DNA of 64,000 nucleotides from Candidatus Gastranaerophilales bacterium (GTDB taxonomy: Bacteria; Cyanobacteriota; Vampirovibrionia; Gastranaerophilales; Gastranaerophilaceae). Positions 7,586 to 16,572 of the stretch are shown here, one piece after another (position 1 is the first letter of the stretch; every line of letters begins with the position of its first letter). A program made the translations under genes and the position numbers. The notes beneath the pieces are model-generated. The model was not told the DNA's origin. It made no database searches and saw nothing but the letters and a program-made list of their open reading frames with translations. Location: contig CALURU010000005.1 of the NCBI GenBank assembly GCA_944323255.1, positions 62,001 through 126,000 on the forward strand. Direction: 5' to 3'.

Positions 7586-8899
7586 ATGAATCCGTTAAAA
7601 GAAAAGGGGATACCTTTAGAAAAACAGTTAAGAAACTGGCATCAGATTGTTGGAAAGCCTTACAATAAAACAGAGGTTGATTGTTACACAAGAACAAGAC
7701 AAATTTTAATGAACGGTATTGAAGTTGAAGCGTGGGGTTTTAAACACCAGCTTAACAGGTTTGTACCGGATAATAATGATAAAGCGTTAATTGCTATGAT
7801 AAGCAGAATTGAAGATTCGCAGCAGGCAACTGCAAACTGGATGGGACCTGCAGATCAATCTGTATTGGAAACAACTCTCGGGTACGAACAGGTTGCGGTG
7901 GATTTAACAGCGTGGATGGCGCAAAACGAACCTGATCCTTATGTTAAAGAGACTTTTGATTTCGGGCTTCTGGAGGACTTTGACCATCTTTACAGATATT
8001 CGCAATTTGCATATATGACAGAAGGTTTTGAACCTGATGATATTGTTCAGGGGCAGACTGATGTTATAGTAGGACGCCCGACACAGCACCATCATAACTG
8101 TAACGGGATAAGAATCAGAAAACATTACGATAAAGCAACTGCGCATCCACAGACAAAAGTGAATATTTTAACACTTCTCTCCGGTGAGCAGCAGACGCAC
8201 AATTATTATGCGGAACACGGGTTTATGTATGGCGATCACGTGCTTAGAGAAACTTATGCGGAGATTAAAGATGTTGAAGAAGAGCACGTTACAATGTACG
8301 AATCTTTGATTGACCCAACAGAAACCATGTGGGAAAAATTTCTTATTCATGAATTTACGGAGGTTTGTAACTATTATACCTGCATGGAGGATGAGTCGGA
8401 TGAAAGAATCAAAAAAACTTGGGAATTATTCCTTGATATAGAACTCGGACATTTACAGATTGCAGCGGATTTGTTTAAAAAATACGAAAAACGTGACCCA
8501 GAAGAGATTATCGGAAGTGAAATCGTTATTCCTTGCAGATTTAAGTCGCAAAAAGAATACGTACAAAAGGTGCTTGAAAAAGAAGTCGACAAACGTCTTG
8601 AAGCAGAGGGAGAATACACTACGATTAAGAAACTCAGAGAAGATTGGCCAAGCTATAAAATACAGGAAAAGCAAAATGAAATAAGTTCACCGTCGGAAAA
8701 TGCAATCAGACTTGCGGGAATTTATCACGACAGGGATATTGTTGCGGCTGATAAAGAGCTTAAAGACAAAGAGGTTGATTTATTAAAGAAAGGACTCCAG
8801 AAAGAGGGGCTTGCGTGGAATACCGTAACGCCGGATGAGTTGGAGAAAATGATAAAAAAACATGACGAAAGAAAAGATGCAAAGGAAAAATTGATTTAG
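7586..8899 (+). CDS. Ferritin-like di-iron domain protein
   Basis: A 437-residue cytoplasmic, largely helical protein. Four helices carry acid/His pairs in the order expected for a ferritin-like di-iron bundle: EDFDHLYRYSQF (about 135-146), EEEHVTMYES (about 231), HEFTEVCNYYTCMEDE (about 254) and LDIELGHLQIAADLF (about 283). The C-terminal third is charged and probably a coiled coil. Proteins of this length class occur in anaerobic gut bacteria as uncharacterised ferritin-like proteins; oxygen or peroxide detoxification is a reasonable inference. AAAGGGG precedes the ATG, and it stands alone between a long palindromic repeat and a terminator. Confidence 0.75.
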   Translation: MNPLKEKGIPLEKQLRNWHQIVGKPYNKTEVDCYTRTRQILMNGIEVEAWGFKHQLNRFVPDNNDKALIAMISRIEDSQQATANWMGPADQSVLETTLGYEQVAVDLTAWMAQNEPDPYVKETFDFGLLEDFDHLYRYSQFAYMTEGFEPDDIVQGQTDVIVGRPTQHHHNCNGIRIRKHYDKATAHPQTKVNILTLLSGEQQTHNYYAEHGFMYGDHVLRETYAEIKDVEEEHVTMYESLIDPTETMWEKFLIHEFTEVCNYYTCMEDESDERIKKTWELFLDIELGHLQIAADLFKKYEKRDPEEIIGSEIVIPCRFKSQKEYVQKVLEKEVDKRLEAEGEYTTIKKLREDWPSYKIQEKQNEISSPSENAIRLAGIYHDRDIVAADKELKDKEVDLLKKGLQKEGLAWNTVTPDELEKMIKKHDERKDAKEKLI

Positions 8900-8901
8900 T
8901 T

Positions 8902-8925
8902 AAAGGGGCTTTTGCCCCTTATTTA
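8902..8925 (+). terminator. Intrinsic terminator after the ferritin-like gene
   Basis: AAGGGGC-TTTT-GCCCCTT followed by ATTTAAT directly after the stop codon at 8899. Confidence 0.8.
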
Positions 8926-8945
8926 ATATGTAAATTTTTAATTCG

Positions 8946-9022
8946 CTCCGCACCAAAATACTTTTCTCAGACACGCTCCCGCGCTGCTCCCGCTATCGCT
9001 TCGAAAAGTATTTTGGTGCTTC
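8946..9022. repeat. Dispersed palindromic repeat
   Basis: CACCAAAATACTTTTC and its complement GAAAAGTATTTTGGTG enclose a GC-rich core containing 'cacgctcccgcgctgctccc'. The core reappears in opposite orientation at about 53150-53215, so this is a mobile or REP-like family rather than a single terminator. Confidence 0.75.
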
Positions 9023-9036
9023 GCTTTTTCGAATTT

Positions 9037-9663
9037 TTATGAATCTTTTAAATGCTTAAAGTGCTTATAAATATATAAAATGCCAAGGATTCCGAAAATT
9101 ACTACAATCAAAATATCAAACTTGTGCCAGAGATGTTTGAACATTTCCATATTTTGACCGAATTTTACGCCGACATAGACAAGGAGATAACTCCAAACAA
9201 GCGAGCCTAAAAACGTGAGAGTAAAAAATACTCTTTTTCTGGCTTTTAAAATTCCCGCAGGAAGCGAGATAAAGGTTCTTATAACAGGCAGCATTCTGCA
9301 GATAAAAAATGCCCAGTCACCGTATTTTTCCACCCACTTATCCGCATCATCAAGATCTTTATGGGAGATTAGGAAATATTTTCCGTACTTTTCAATAAAC
9401 TTACGTCCGCCGAAGTATCCGAGATAATATGAAGGAATTGAACCTAATACGCATCCGAAAGCTCCTGCCCAGGCTGCTACGTGAAAATTCATCTCTCCTT
9501 TGCTTACAATATAACCCGCAAAAGGCAATATTGCTTCGCTCGGAAGAGGTATATTGCAGGATTCTATTGCCATTAATAAACTTATACCAAACGGACCCAT
9601 TACAGTTATAATGTGTTCTATAAATTTAACAAGAACTGCAAGTACTGTATTTATAAATTCCAT
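9037..9663 (-). CDS. DedA-family membrane protein
   Basis: A 208-residue integral membrane protein of the DedA/VTT family, now linked to lipid-carrier (undecaprenyl phosphate and related) flipping. Visible features are the ESCNIPLPSEAILPFAG motif (about 34-50), the re-entrant region (GCVLGSIPSYYLGYFGGRKFIEKYGKYF) and the conserved Arg-containing loop FFICRMLPVIRTFISLPAGILKARKRVFF. It lies downstream of feoAB in the same direction, 57 bp apart, so read-through transcription is possible. Function beyond the family is not visible. Confidence 0.93.
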   Translation of the reverse strand: MEFINTVLAVLVKFIEHIITVMGPFGISLLMAIESCNIPLPSEAILPFAGYIVSKGEMNFHVAAWAGAFGCVLGSIPSYYLGYFGGRKFIEKYGKYFLISHKDLDDADKWVEKYGDWAFFICRMLPVIRTFISLPAGILKARKRVFFTLTFLGSLVWSYLLVYVGVKFGQNMEMFKHLWHKFDILIVVIFGILGILYIYKHFKHLKDS

Positions 9664-9719
9664 AAACGTCTCCCTTAATTATTATAATAATACTATAAAC
9701 AAATTATTTAGCGTTAACT

Positions 9720-12089
9720 TCATACTATATATTTTAGCAATAGTAATCCAGTCTGGTATACAGCAAAAGCAACAAGCCAGGCAATAGAGCATTGTATCAA
9801 CACAACAAGCAGTGCATATTTACGTCCGAGTTCTCTTCGTACAGTTGCAATTGCAGCAACACAAGGTGTGTACAACAAGCAGAATACCATAAACACAAAC
9901 GCCGTAAGATGCGTAAACAATCCCGATTTTGTAATATCACCTACAAGAACGCTCAATGTACTTACTACACTCTCTTTCGCCATAAAACCTGTCAGAAAAG
10001 CCGTAGAAATTCTCCAATCATTTAAGCCAAGAGGTTGGAATATCGGAGCAATAAAACTTCCTAAAAGTGCAAGCAAACTGTTGGCAGAATCAGTAACAAG
10101 GTTCAATCTGGTGTCAAAAGTTTGTAAGAACCAGATGACAATTGCAGCCCAGAAAATTATCGTAAATGCTCTGGTTACAAAGTCTTTTGATTTAGAATAA
10201 ATAAGCCTGTAGACATTACCTGCGCTCGGCATTCTGTAGTTTGGAAGCTCCATTACAAAAGGAACAGCTTCACCTTTGTAGACAAAATATTTTAAGAAAA
10301 ATGCAAGCAAAACTCCTGTTAACATTCCGATAAGGTACATGCTCAAGACGACAAGCACTTGATTTTTATTGAAAAATGCAGCAGTAAAAAGTACATAAAT
10401 AGGAAGCTTTGCAGAGCAGCTCATAAACGGAGTCAAAAGAATTGTCATTTTTCTGTCCCTCTCCGACGGAAGTGTTCTTGCAGCCATAATTGCAGGAACA
10501 GAACAGCCAAAACCGATAATCATAGGTACAAAGCTCCTTCCTGAGAGTCCGACTTTTCTGAGAAGCTTATCCATTACAAAAGCAACCCTTGCCATATATC
10601 CGCTGTCTTCAAGTATTGATAAGAAAAAGAAGAGTACAACAATTTCCGGCAGAAAGCTCAAAACACTCCCGACACCTGAAAATACTCCATCAATAATCAA
10701 CGAATGCACAACAGGATTCAGCCCGTAAGCGGTAAGAAAATTATCCGTAAGAACGGTTAATTTTTCTATTCCCATATCCATCAAATTTGCAAGTAGACTT
10801 CCGATAGGTCCGAATGTCAGGTAAAAAATTATTGCGATAATCCCTAAAAACGCCGGCAGTGCCGTATATTTTCCGGTCAGAATCTTATCAGCGTTAACGG
10901 ATAACTTATGCCCGATAGTCTCTGATGGTTTTGCAACAAAATTTGCGCAAAGCTTTTCTATATATGAAAACCTCATATTAGCAAGAGCTTCTTCACTATC
11001 CATGCCGGATTCTTCCTCAAGCTCTTTGATAATATGATTACAGGTTTTTATCTCGTTCTCATCCAGATCTAAATCCTGTGCAATCAACGAATCTTTTTCC
11101 GCAAGTTTTGTCGCCGCAAACCTTACCGGAATTTCCGCAGCTTTTGCGTGATCTCCTATCAAGTGTTCAATAGAGTGAATACATCTATGAACAGCACCTT
11201 CTTTGCCGTCATTTTCTTCACAAAAATCAACCCTTTTAGGCGCTTCACTGTATTTTGCAACGTTCAGGGCGTGTTCCACAAGTTCTTCTATTCCCTGATT
11301 TTTTGCTGCTGATATCGGAATGACAGGAACCCCGAGTTCTTCTTCCAAACCGTTAATATCAATGCTTCCGCCGCTTTCCGTAACTTCATCCATCATATTG
11401 AGCGCAATCACCATCGGAACATTAAGCTCAATATGATGGAGAGTCAAGAATAAATTTCTTTCAATATTCACAGCATCTACAATATCAATAATTCCGTCAG
11501 GTCTTTCATCCAGTATAAAATCTCTTGTTACAATCTCCTCGCTTGTATAAGGAGAAAGCGAATAAATTCCGGGCAGGTCTGTTATTATTACATTAGAATT
11601 GTTTTTTAAATACCCCTCCTTTTTATCAACAGTAACCCCCGGAAAATTCCCCACATGCTGGTTTGAACCGGTAAGTTTATTAAAAAGAGTTGTCTTTCCG
11701 GAATTTTGATTGCCTGCAAGAGCAAAAAGCAGCTTCTCTTTAGGTTTCAAATTCTTTTTATTTTGATAGTTTATACTTTCGCCCTTACCCGAATGCTCAA
11801 TATGCTTAAATCCTTTATTTTTTTTAGGACAATTGTGCGAATCGTGGATATTTTCCAGTGTAATTTTTGCCGCATCCGCTTTTCTTATGGTTAATTCATA
11901 TCCTCTGACACAAATCTCAAGCGGATCACCCATCGGAGCCGCCTTAACTATTTTTACTTCTACCCCTGGAGTCAACCCCATATTCAAAATGTGGCTTCTT
12001 AATGCCTTATCTTCACAATCAATTGATTTTATATATCCTTCTTTTCCTATCCCCAGCCCGTCAAGAGTGAGCAACTTTGTTTCTGTCAT
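9720..12089 (-). CDS. feoB: FeoA-FeoB fusion, ferrous iron transporter
   Basis: A 789-residue fusion for Fe2+ uptake across the inner membrane. Residues 1-80 are a FeoA SH3-like domain (NMGLTPGVEVKIVKAAPMGDPLEI). After a linker, the FeoB G domain starts with P-loop GNQNSGKT (126-133), G2 in NFPGVTVD and G3 DLPG (171-174), followed by the GDI helical region (about 300-390) and the Gate/core membrane domain from about 415, with conserved motifs GCSVPAIMAARTL, SCSAKLPIYV and YTPCVAAIATVRRE. An AGAGGG ribosome site precedes the ATG. Separate feoA and feoB genes are more usual. No clear Fur box was found by eye. Confidence 0.97.
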   Translation of the reverse strand: MTETKLLTLDGLGIGKEGYIKSIDCEDKALRSHILNMGLTPGVEVKIVKAAPMGDPLEICVRGYELTIRKADAAKITLENIHDSHNCPKKNKGFKHIEHSGKGESINYQNKKNLKPKEKLLFALAGNQNSGKTTLFNKLTGSNQHVGNFPGVTVDKKEGYLKNNSNVIITDLPGIYSLSPYTSEEIVTRDFILDERPDGIIDIVDAVNIERNLFLTLHHIELNVPMVIALNMMDEVTESGGSIDINGLEEELGVPVIPISAAKNQGIEELVEHALNVAKYSEAPKRVDFCEENDGKEGAVHRCIHSIEHLIGDHAKAAEIPVRFAATKLAEKDSLIAQDLDLDENEIKTCNHIIKELEEESGMDSEEALANMRFSYIEKLCANFVAKPSETIGHKLSVNADKILTGKYTALPAFLGIIAIIFYLTFGPIGSLLANLMDMGIEKLTVLTDNFLTAYGLNPVVHSLIIDGVFSGVGSVLSFLPEIVVLFFFLSILEDSGYMARVAFVMDKLLRKVGLSGRSFVPMIIGFGCSVPAIMAARTLPSERDRKMTILLTPFMSCSAKLPIYVLFTAAFFNKNQVLVVLSMYLIGMLTGVLLAFFLKYFVYKGEAVPFVMELPNYRMPSAGNVYRLIYSKSKDFVTRAFTIIFWAAIVIWFLQTFDTRLNLVTDSANSLLALLGSFIAPIFQPLGLNDWRISTAFLTGFMAKESVVSTLSVLVGDITKSGLFTHLTAFVFMVFCLLYTPCVAAIATVRRELGRKYALLVVLIQCSIAWLVAFAVYQTGLLLLKYIV

Positions 12090-12243
12090 TTAACCCTCTG
12101 TCTTAAACTACATTTTAGCCCGCAATGTAATCATACCAGATTTTGAAAAAAATCAAAATACGTTAATATCTGCATTGTAAAACCGGCATTAGCATATTTA
12201 TGCTACGATTTGTGATACAAATATAACTGCGAAATAAAAAACT

Positions 12244-12684
12244 ATGAACTTCAACAAAATAACATTAATAGAAACCCAGCTTATATTACTTAATCAGCTT
12301 GCTTCAGGTATTACGCTCCGAGAAATTGCAGCAAAGCTTAATGTCAGCAGCAATACAATAAAAACAAGAGTTCAAACTCTTTATAATAAATTAGGCGTTA
12401 CATGCCGGTCGGATTTAATCTATAAAGTCTTAAAACTTGGAATACTAACGTATGCAGATATAAAACCAAAATTCCGGAAACGATTTATCAAAATAAAAAC
12501 TACGAAGCCTGAAGCTTTACTATTAACATATTTAACGGGTGAAGAGGCAAGATTTTTATATCTTATTTCACAGGGACACAAGACAAAAAATATAATAAAA
12601 ATGATGGGGCTGAGCGGAACTTATCATGCCAGAATACTCAAATCTTCTATTCTCTGGAAACTTAATTCCAAAAATATTGTTTAG
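12244..12684 (+). CDS. LuxR/GerE-type DNA-binding protein
   Basis: A 146-residue protein. Residues 8-68 form a GerE-type helix-turn-helix (LNQLASGITLREIAAKLNVS, then SNTIKTRVQTLYNKLGV). A second, weaker module at about 100-140 (LTGEEARFLYLISQGHKTKNI) seems to repeat the same fold, so it may be a tandem-HTH regulator with no receiver domain. No Shine-Dalgarno is evident; a TATAAC-like box lies 16 nt upstream. Its target is unknown. The HTH call for the first domain is solid; the second is inferred. Confidence 0.7.
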   Translation: MNFNKITLIETQLILLNQLASGITLREIAAKLNVSSNTIKTRVQTLYNKLGVTCRSDLIYKVLKLGILTYADIKPKFRKRFIKIKTTKPEALLLTYLTGEEARFLYLISQGHKTKNIIKMMGLSGTYHARILKSSILWKLNSKNIV

Positions 12685-12923
12685 GCAGTAGTAAGTGCAA
12701 AATTATTAGAAATTATATAAAAATTTTCAGACAAAGTATCACCCTAAAAAATGGTTAATAATATCGTGATAATAGTGGTAAATAAAGAGTTTAAAGCTAC
12801 TATTAAAGCGGTCAATCTACAACTAAAAAATTAGTCCCGGAGATAAATTTATTACATCTATAGTTAATATGCATAACTCCGATGGTTATAGATAAGGTTA
12901 AATGAATAACTTATTCTAATAGA

Positions 12924-13241
12924 GTGAGTTATTTTCTTAAAGAATTTGGTAAAAAAGTAAGAGGTTATCGTGAATTACAAGGTCTTAGCCAAGAGAAGCT
13001 TGGTGAGTTAGTTGATGTTTCTACTAAAACAATAGTCCTCTGGGAAACTGGAAAATCTTTTATCGAGTATCCGACACTTGTTAGATTAGCCGGTGCTCTG
13101 AAAATAGAAGAAGCACAGTTGTTTGAATTTAAACCTCAAGGCTGCGAAACCATTGCAAATCAGATCTTGGCAATTGTTTCAAAACTTCCGCCAATCAAAC
13201 AAAAACAAATTCTTGATATTATAAAAACTTTTGAAGTGTAA
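12924..13241 (+). CDS. XRE-family transcriptional regulator
   Basis: A 105-residue protein with an N-terminal HTH_3 domain (residues 8-63: LQGLSQEKLGELVDVSTKTI and VLWETGKSFIEYPTLVRLAGAL). The C-terminal helix is probably for dimerisation. The start is a GTG; there is no Shine-Dalgarno sequence and a TATTCT box ends 6 nt before it, so the mRNA may be leaderless. It lies 57 bp before the TIM-barrel gene and may control it. Region 12685-12923 upstream holds no gene; it is AT-rich. Confidence 0.8.
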   Translation: MSYFLKEFGKKVRGYRELQGLSQEKLGELVDVSTKTIVLWETGKSFIEYPTLVRLAGALKIEEAQLFEFKPQGCETIANQILAIVSKLPPIKQKQILDIIKTFEV

Positions 13242-13298
13242 TCTTTACCCGCCTCCTGTCGGATTTATTTTTTTCTTCTGCACTGATAAACTCCTGAT

Positions 13299-14609
13299 AT
13301 GACAAATGCTGTAAATAAACTTTTAATGGCTTTAGGTGAAGATATCAAGCTTTTACCGGACAAATGGAGTGAAGAACATTTGATTCAGATCGGAAATAAA
13401 AAGTGGATTACGAACATTGTTCCATCCGAACTCTTGAAAAGAAGCGTAAAACACGCAGTCGAATCTCTCGTTACAATAAACGAAAGCGGAGAATTCTATA
13501 CAACCTTTCCCAATAATATTCAAACACCAAATTACGGTGATCACTGGGGAAGAAGTGCTAATTATATTGAAATTAACAACCGTGCCATTGCCGAAATGGT
13601 CGGAAACAAAACTAAAAACGGTATATTGAGTTCTATAAAAATCTTACCCGCAATTCCACCATCCGCTAAAAGCTGGGCAAACTGCATAATTCTTTCTCAA
13701 ATCTTTCCCAATATCTACGGCGACGGCTACAATAAAGGAGTTCAGGAAGAAAATTCTATCTATGGAATCAAACTCAATGCCAGTTATAGCGGCAATATTA
13801 TTGATTATGATATTAATGTGTCAGGAGAAGAACAATTTAGGGCATTTAATGATTTAGCGCATATTCACGGACTTAAAACCGGATTCAGAACAGTGATTTC
13901 CGCCGACCAGATAAAAGTTTCAAACCCGGATTCTGACGATGTAACTTTCGATTGGAATAACAATGAACACCAAGAACTTTTTATTAATGAACACGTAAAA
14001 CTTATTAAAACAGGTTTTGAAGCTGTGTTCATAGATTCTGCAAAACATATCGGCGGATATGATATGGAAAATTATACAGGAGTGGGAGCTTTGCCTGGGT
14101 ATGAACAAATGCAGTATATTCTATATGAAATTAGAAATCGATCCGGCATAACCTCTATAAGCTTTGCAGGGGAAAAAAGCACCGGAGATTTTGAAAGGTA
14201 CGAAAACCTGGGACTGACAACAGGTACAGCATTTATTCCGCCGGATAATTATGATAAAGTAAAGTGCTGGTCGGAAAAACTCAAGTATAATAAAAACTAC
14301 GCTCCCGGAATTGAAGTTTCTAACGATAACGACGAAGGCGGACGAAGTTATGAAGACAGGCTGAATCGTATTAACTCATCACTCTTTGCTTACGAATACC
14401 CGAGCGACAAGCTCCCGAGTTTTATGCAAATGGAAGATTTATTCCCTCTCAGGTACGATACAAACACCCATCAACTTATGATGACAAATCCATCTTTCTC
14501 TACCGACGGTACTCCGGAAAGCCACTGGGAAAATCTGTTTACAAAAGAGGACGGACGGGATTACAATGCTAAAGCAGGAGAGTTATTTTCTCATGCAATG
14601 GATTTATAA
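13299..14609 (+). CDS. TIM-barrel protein resembling GH13-type hydrolases
   Basis: A 436-residue protein without a signal peptide. Several stretches look like strand ends of a glycoside hydrolase barrel: AHIHGLKTGFRT (about 190), LIKTGFEAVFIDSAKHIGGYD (about 240) and SISFAGEKSTGDFERYENLG (about 290). The D-x-A-K-H order followed by E resembles the alpha-amylase nucleophile and acid/base positions (FIDSAKH, AGEK). The rest does not match a family I can name. Catalysis is therefore inferred only. It follows an XRE regulator and has no obvious partner enzyme nearby. Confidence 0.45.
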   Translation: MTNAVNKLLMALGEDIKLLPDKWSEEHLIQIGNKKWITNIVPSELLKRSVKHAVESLVTINESGEFYTTFPNNIQTPNYGDHWGRSANYIEINNRAIAEMVGNKTKNGILSSIKILPAIPPSAKSWANCIILSQIFPNIYGDGYNKGVQEENSIYGIKLNASYSGNIIDYDINVSGEEQFRAFNDLAHIHGLKTGFRTVISADQIKVSNPDSDDVTFDWNNNEHQELFINEHVKLIKTGFEAVFIDSAKHIGGYDMENYTGVGALPGYEQMQYILYEIRNRSGITSISFAGEKSTGDFERYENLGLTTGTAFIPPDNYDKVKCWSEKLKYNKNYAPGIEVSNDNDEGGRSYEDRLNRINSSLFAYEYPSDKLPSFMQMEDLFPLRYDTNTHQLMMTNPSFSTDGTPESHWENLFTKEDGRDYNAKAGELFSHAMDL

Positions 14610-14727
14610 ATAATAAGCTAATGATTTATTCTAATATTACATTGTATTAGTAGTTAGCTTTAGATAAAATAAATAACGCAATTAGCATGTATGATTTTAT
14701 TCTTTTATGATAAAATAATTACCAAAT

Positions 14728-14845
14728 GTTTTCTAGGGTTCCGCACTAAAAGCTGGCAGGTCCGAGAGAAAACACACAGGTAATTCTGTGTACACGGAGG
14801 GATAAAAGCCCGGGAGATGAAAAATCTCTGCGGGTATTTTTGTAT
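14728..14845 (+). promoter_or_regulatory. Guanidine-I (ykkC) riboswitch with terminator
   Basis: The conserved ykkC elements are visible in order: CTAGGGTTCCGC (about 14733), CTGGCAGGTCCGAGAGA (about 14753), ACACGGAGGGATAAAAGCCC (about 14792) and CGGGAGA. The last part forms an intrinsic terminator (CCCGGGAGAT paired with ATCTCTGCGGG, then TATTTTTGT), so guanidine binding should prevent termination and turn on the gene at 14868. The match to the ykkC-yxkD subtype 1 consensus is from memory. Confidence 0.93.
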
Positions 14846-14867
14846 TTAAAAGAAAGGAATACTAGTT

Positions 14868-15185
14868 ATGGAATGGATTATTTTATTTATTGCAGGTCTT
14901 TTTGAAATTAGCTGGGCTATCGGATTAAAGTATTCACACGGATTTACGTTAATAGTTCCTTCTGTACTAACCGTAATTCTTATGATTGCAAGTTTTTATT
15001 TTCTTGCTCTTGCAGTCAAATCCCTTCCGCTTGGAACTGCTTATGCTGTCTGGACCGGAATCGGGACTATTGGAACAGTAGTTCTCGGAATTATTCTGTT
15101 TAAAGAACCATTGACAGCAATGCGGCTTTTTTGTATCGCTCTGATTGTCTGCGGAATTACAGGTCTTAAACTTTTATCAAATTAA
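14868..15185 (+). CDS. gdx: Guanidinium exporter (SMR family)
   Basis: A 105-residue four-helix small multidrug resistance protein of the Gdx/SugE branch. The central acidic residue (E13 in GLFEISWAIGLKYS) and the GTAYAVWTGIGTIG motif in helix 3 are those of guanidinium/proton antiporters rather than of broad multidrug EmrE types. It works as an antiparallel dimer in the inner membrane. A guanidine-I riboswitch directly upstream gives strong independent support. AAAGGAA precedes the ATG. Confidence 0.96.
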   Translation: MEWIILFIAGLFEISWAIGLKYSHGFTLIVPSVLTVILMIASFYFLALAVKSLPLGTAYAVWTGIGTIGTVVLGIILFKEPLTAMRLFCIALIVCGITGLKLLSN

Positions 15186-15298
15186 GAGGTTTTGATTTAA
15201 ATATTCTTTCATAGTTGTTAAGAATGCTTTAATATAAATATTTAAGTAGGGACTTATATACAACTTTACATAAAATATGCTTGAAATATATTTATAAT

Positions 15299-15361
15299 GT
15301 CATTCCGATCTTGTTTCGAAATCTTGCCTTTGGCAAGACCCTGAAACAAGTTTAGGAATTT
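15299..15361. repeat. Dispersed repeat with CTTGTTTC/GAAACAAG palindromes
   Basis: The stretch 'gtcattccgatcttgtttcg' begins a compound palindrome including CTTGCC-TTT-GGCAAG and ending in GAAACAAGTTTAGGAAT. Related segments with 'gaaacaagttcag' occur at about 47395 and 53052. The gap 15186-15482 holds nothing else that I can support. Confidence 0.65.
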
Positions 15362-15482
15362 TAGCTTTTTTAGTGTAAACTGCGATATAAATCCCTTTAA
15401 GTATTAATTGCATATTAAAATTCTTTTTGATAAAATAAATATACTTTTTATGTGATTTGTGTATTTAAATAAAGGAGTTTAT

Positions 15483-15833
15483 ATGAATATTTCCAGAAAT
15501 AATAATTCTCCGGTTTTCGGTGTCAAGTTGGTTCTATCTAATGCAGCAAATGAGATGTTGGAAGGAAAAATTACAAAGTATTCACTAAGGCATGGTGCTA
15601 AAGTCGGAGAAGCTTATAACAAGCTTATTAAGGATATTGTGAACTCTGATTATGACGTTTTTGTATCTTGCTCCAATGAAAACAAGCTTTTTGCCAAAGT
15701 AACAAAACATGATAAAAAAGAAATTCTTTCTCAAGCAACGGAAATGGAAGGTAAAGCTCCTGGAGAATATACACCTTTTGATTTTATAATTACGGCTTTT
15801 AATAATGCTAAAGAGAAGTTTTTAATAAATTAA
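15483..15833 (+). CDS. Short lineage-type protein, function unknown
   Basis: A 116-residue protein starting MNISRNNNSPVFGVKLVLSN. The ATG at 15483 is chosen because AAAGGAG lies 5 nt before it; an in-frame upstream ATG at 15459 has no ribosome site. The opening (Asn-rich, then FGVKL) resembles those of the genes at 23451 (SQQTFKSKN) and 52140 (NTTVNFKAN). The body has helix/strand character without a signal peptide or known domain. A role cannot be assigned. Confidence 0.6.
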   Translation: MNISRNNNSPVFGVKLVLSNAANEMLEGKITKYSLRHGAKVGEAYNKLIKDIVNSDYDVFVSCSNENKLFAKVTKHDKKEILSQATEMEGKAPGEYTPFDFIITAFNNAKEKFLIN

Positions 15834-15902
15834 TTGTAGTAAATTTTATATGCATAAATTAGTCTTATTCATTTTTTAGAAATAAGAAAATTTGTTTTAG
15901 AG

Positions 15903-15930
15903 TTGACAAATCAAACGTTTGTTTTATAAT
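15903..15930 (+). promoter_or_regulatory. Sigma-70 promoter with palindromic operator
   Basis: TTGACA (15903-15908), a 16-bp spacer and TATAAT (15925-15930). The spacer contains the perfect palindrome CAAACGTTTG (15912-15921), well placed for autorepression by the TetR-family gene that starts at 15937. The predicted start of transcription coincides with the ATG, so the mRNA is probably leaderless. Confidence 0.85.
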
Positions 15931-15936
15931 TTGGAC

Positions 15937-16572
15937 ATGGTTAAACATATTACAAAAGATGAAAATTCAAAAGCAAGAATTTTAAATGCTGCAACCGAAC
16001 TTTTTGCAAAAAAAGGGTTTGACGGGACAAGTATCAGGGAAATCTGCAAAAAGGCAGAAGTTAATATCTGCATGATATCGTACTATTGGGGCGGAAAGCA
16101 GGAGCTTTATGAAGGGATAATTGAAAACCTTATAGAACAGCAGACTGAATATGCAAAATCTTTTATGGATTTAAATAAAAAACCTGCCGATTTTACAAAG
16201 TCAGAATGTATTGCGCTTTTAATCAAAATCCTTGAAAAAGCTGCTGATTTTCTGTATTCAAATAAAATATCCAATGATTTGATGGTGTTTCTTTTAAGAG
16301 AACAGCAGAATCCGGAGCGAAAATTAAATTCGCCGGTTTTCAGTTATGTTCGTGAACTTATTGCAAAAATTTTTGACAAAGATGTTAATGATAAAGAAAT
16401 TATTTACAAAACTGTTTTTATATTTTCCCAGCTAAATTCTCCGAGAATCTTGCCTGCGTTTTGTCTCAGGGAGCTGGGGCAGAGTGAATTTAAAGAAGAT
16501 GATATAAGGATAATAAAAGATAATATAAGGTTTTATATAAAAGCGATAACTGGGGAGGGTAAAGTTGATTAA
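15937..16572 (+). CDS. TetR-family regulator, CecR-like
   Basis: A 211-residue repressor. The HTH is at about residues 10-55 (ARILNAATELFAKKGFDGTS then IREICKKAEVNICMISYYWG). The C-terminal domain resembles that of CecR (YbiH), whose genes accompany ybhGFSR exporters. The longer frame from 15919 is rejected because that ATG lies between the -35 and -10 boxes. It leads the operon 15937-22741, overlapping the next gene by 8 bp, and probably represses it through the palindrome in its own promoter. Confidence 0.9.
   Translation: MVKHITKDENSKARILNAATELFAKKGFDGTSIREICKKAEVNICMISYYWGGKQELYEGIIENLIEQQTEYAKSFMDLNKKPADFTKSECIALLIKILEKAADFLYSNKISNDLMVFLLREQQNPERKLNSPVFSYVRELIAKIFDKDVNDKEIIYKTVFIFSQLNSPRILPAFCLRELGQSEFKEDDIRIIKDNIRFYIKAITGEGKVD

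Noticed and set aside
8374-8684. Several 70-80 codon frames on both strands inside the ferritin-like gene
   Set aside because: Alternative-frame shadows of a clearly coding, ribosome-site-preceded gene.
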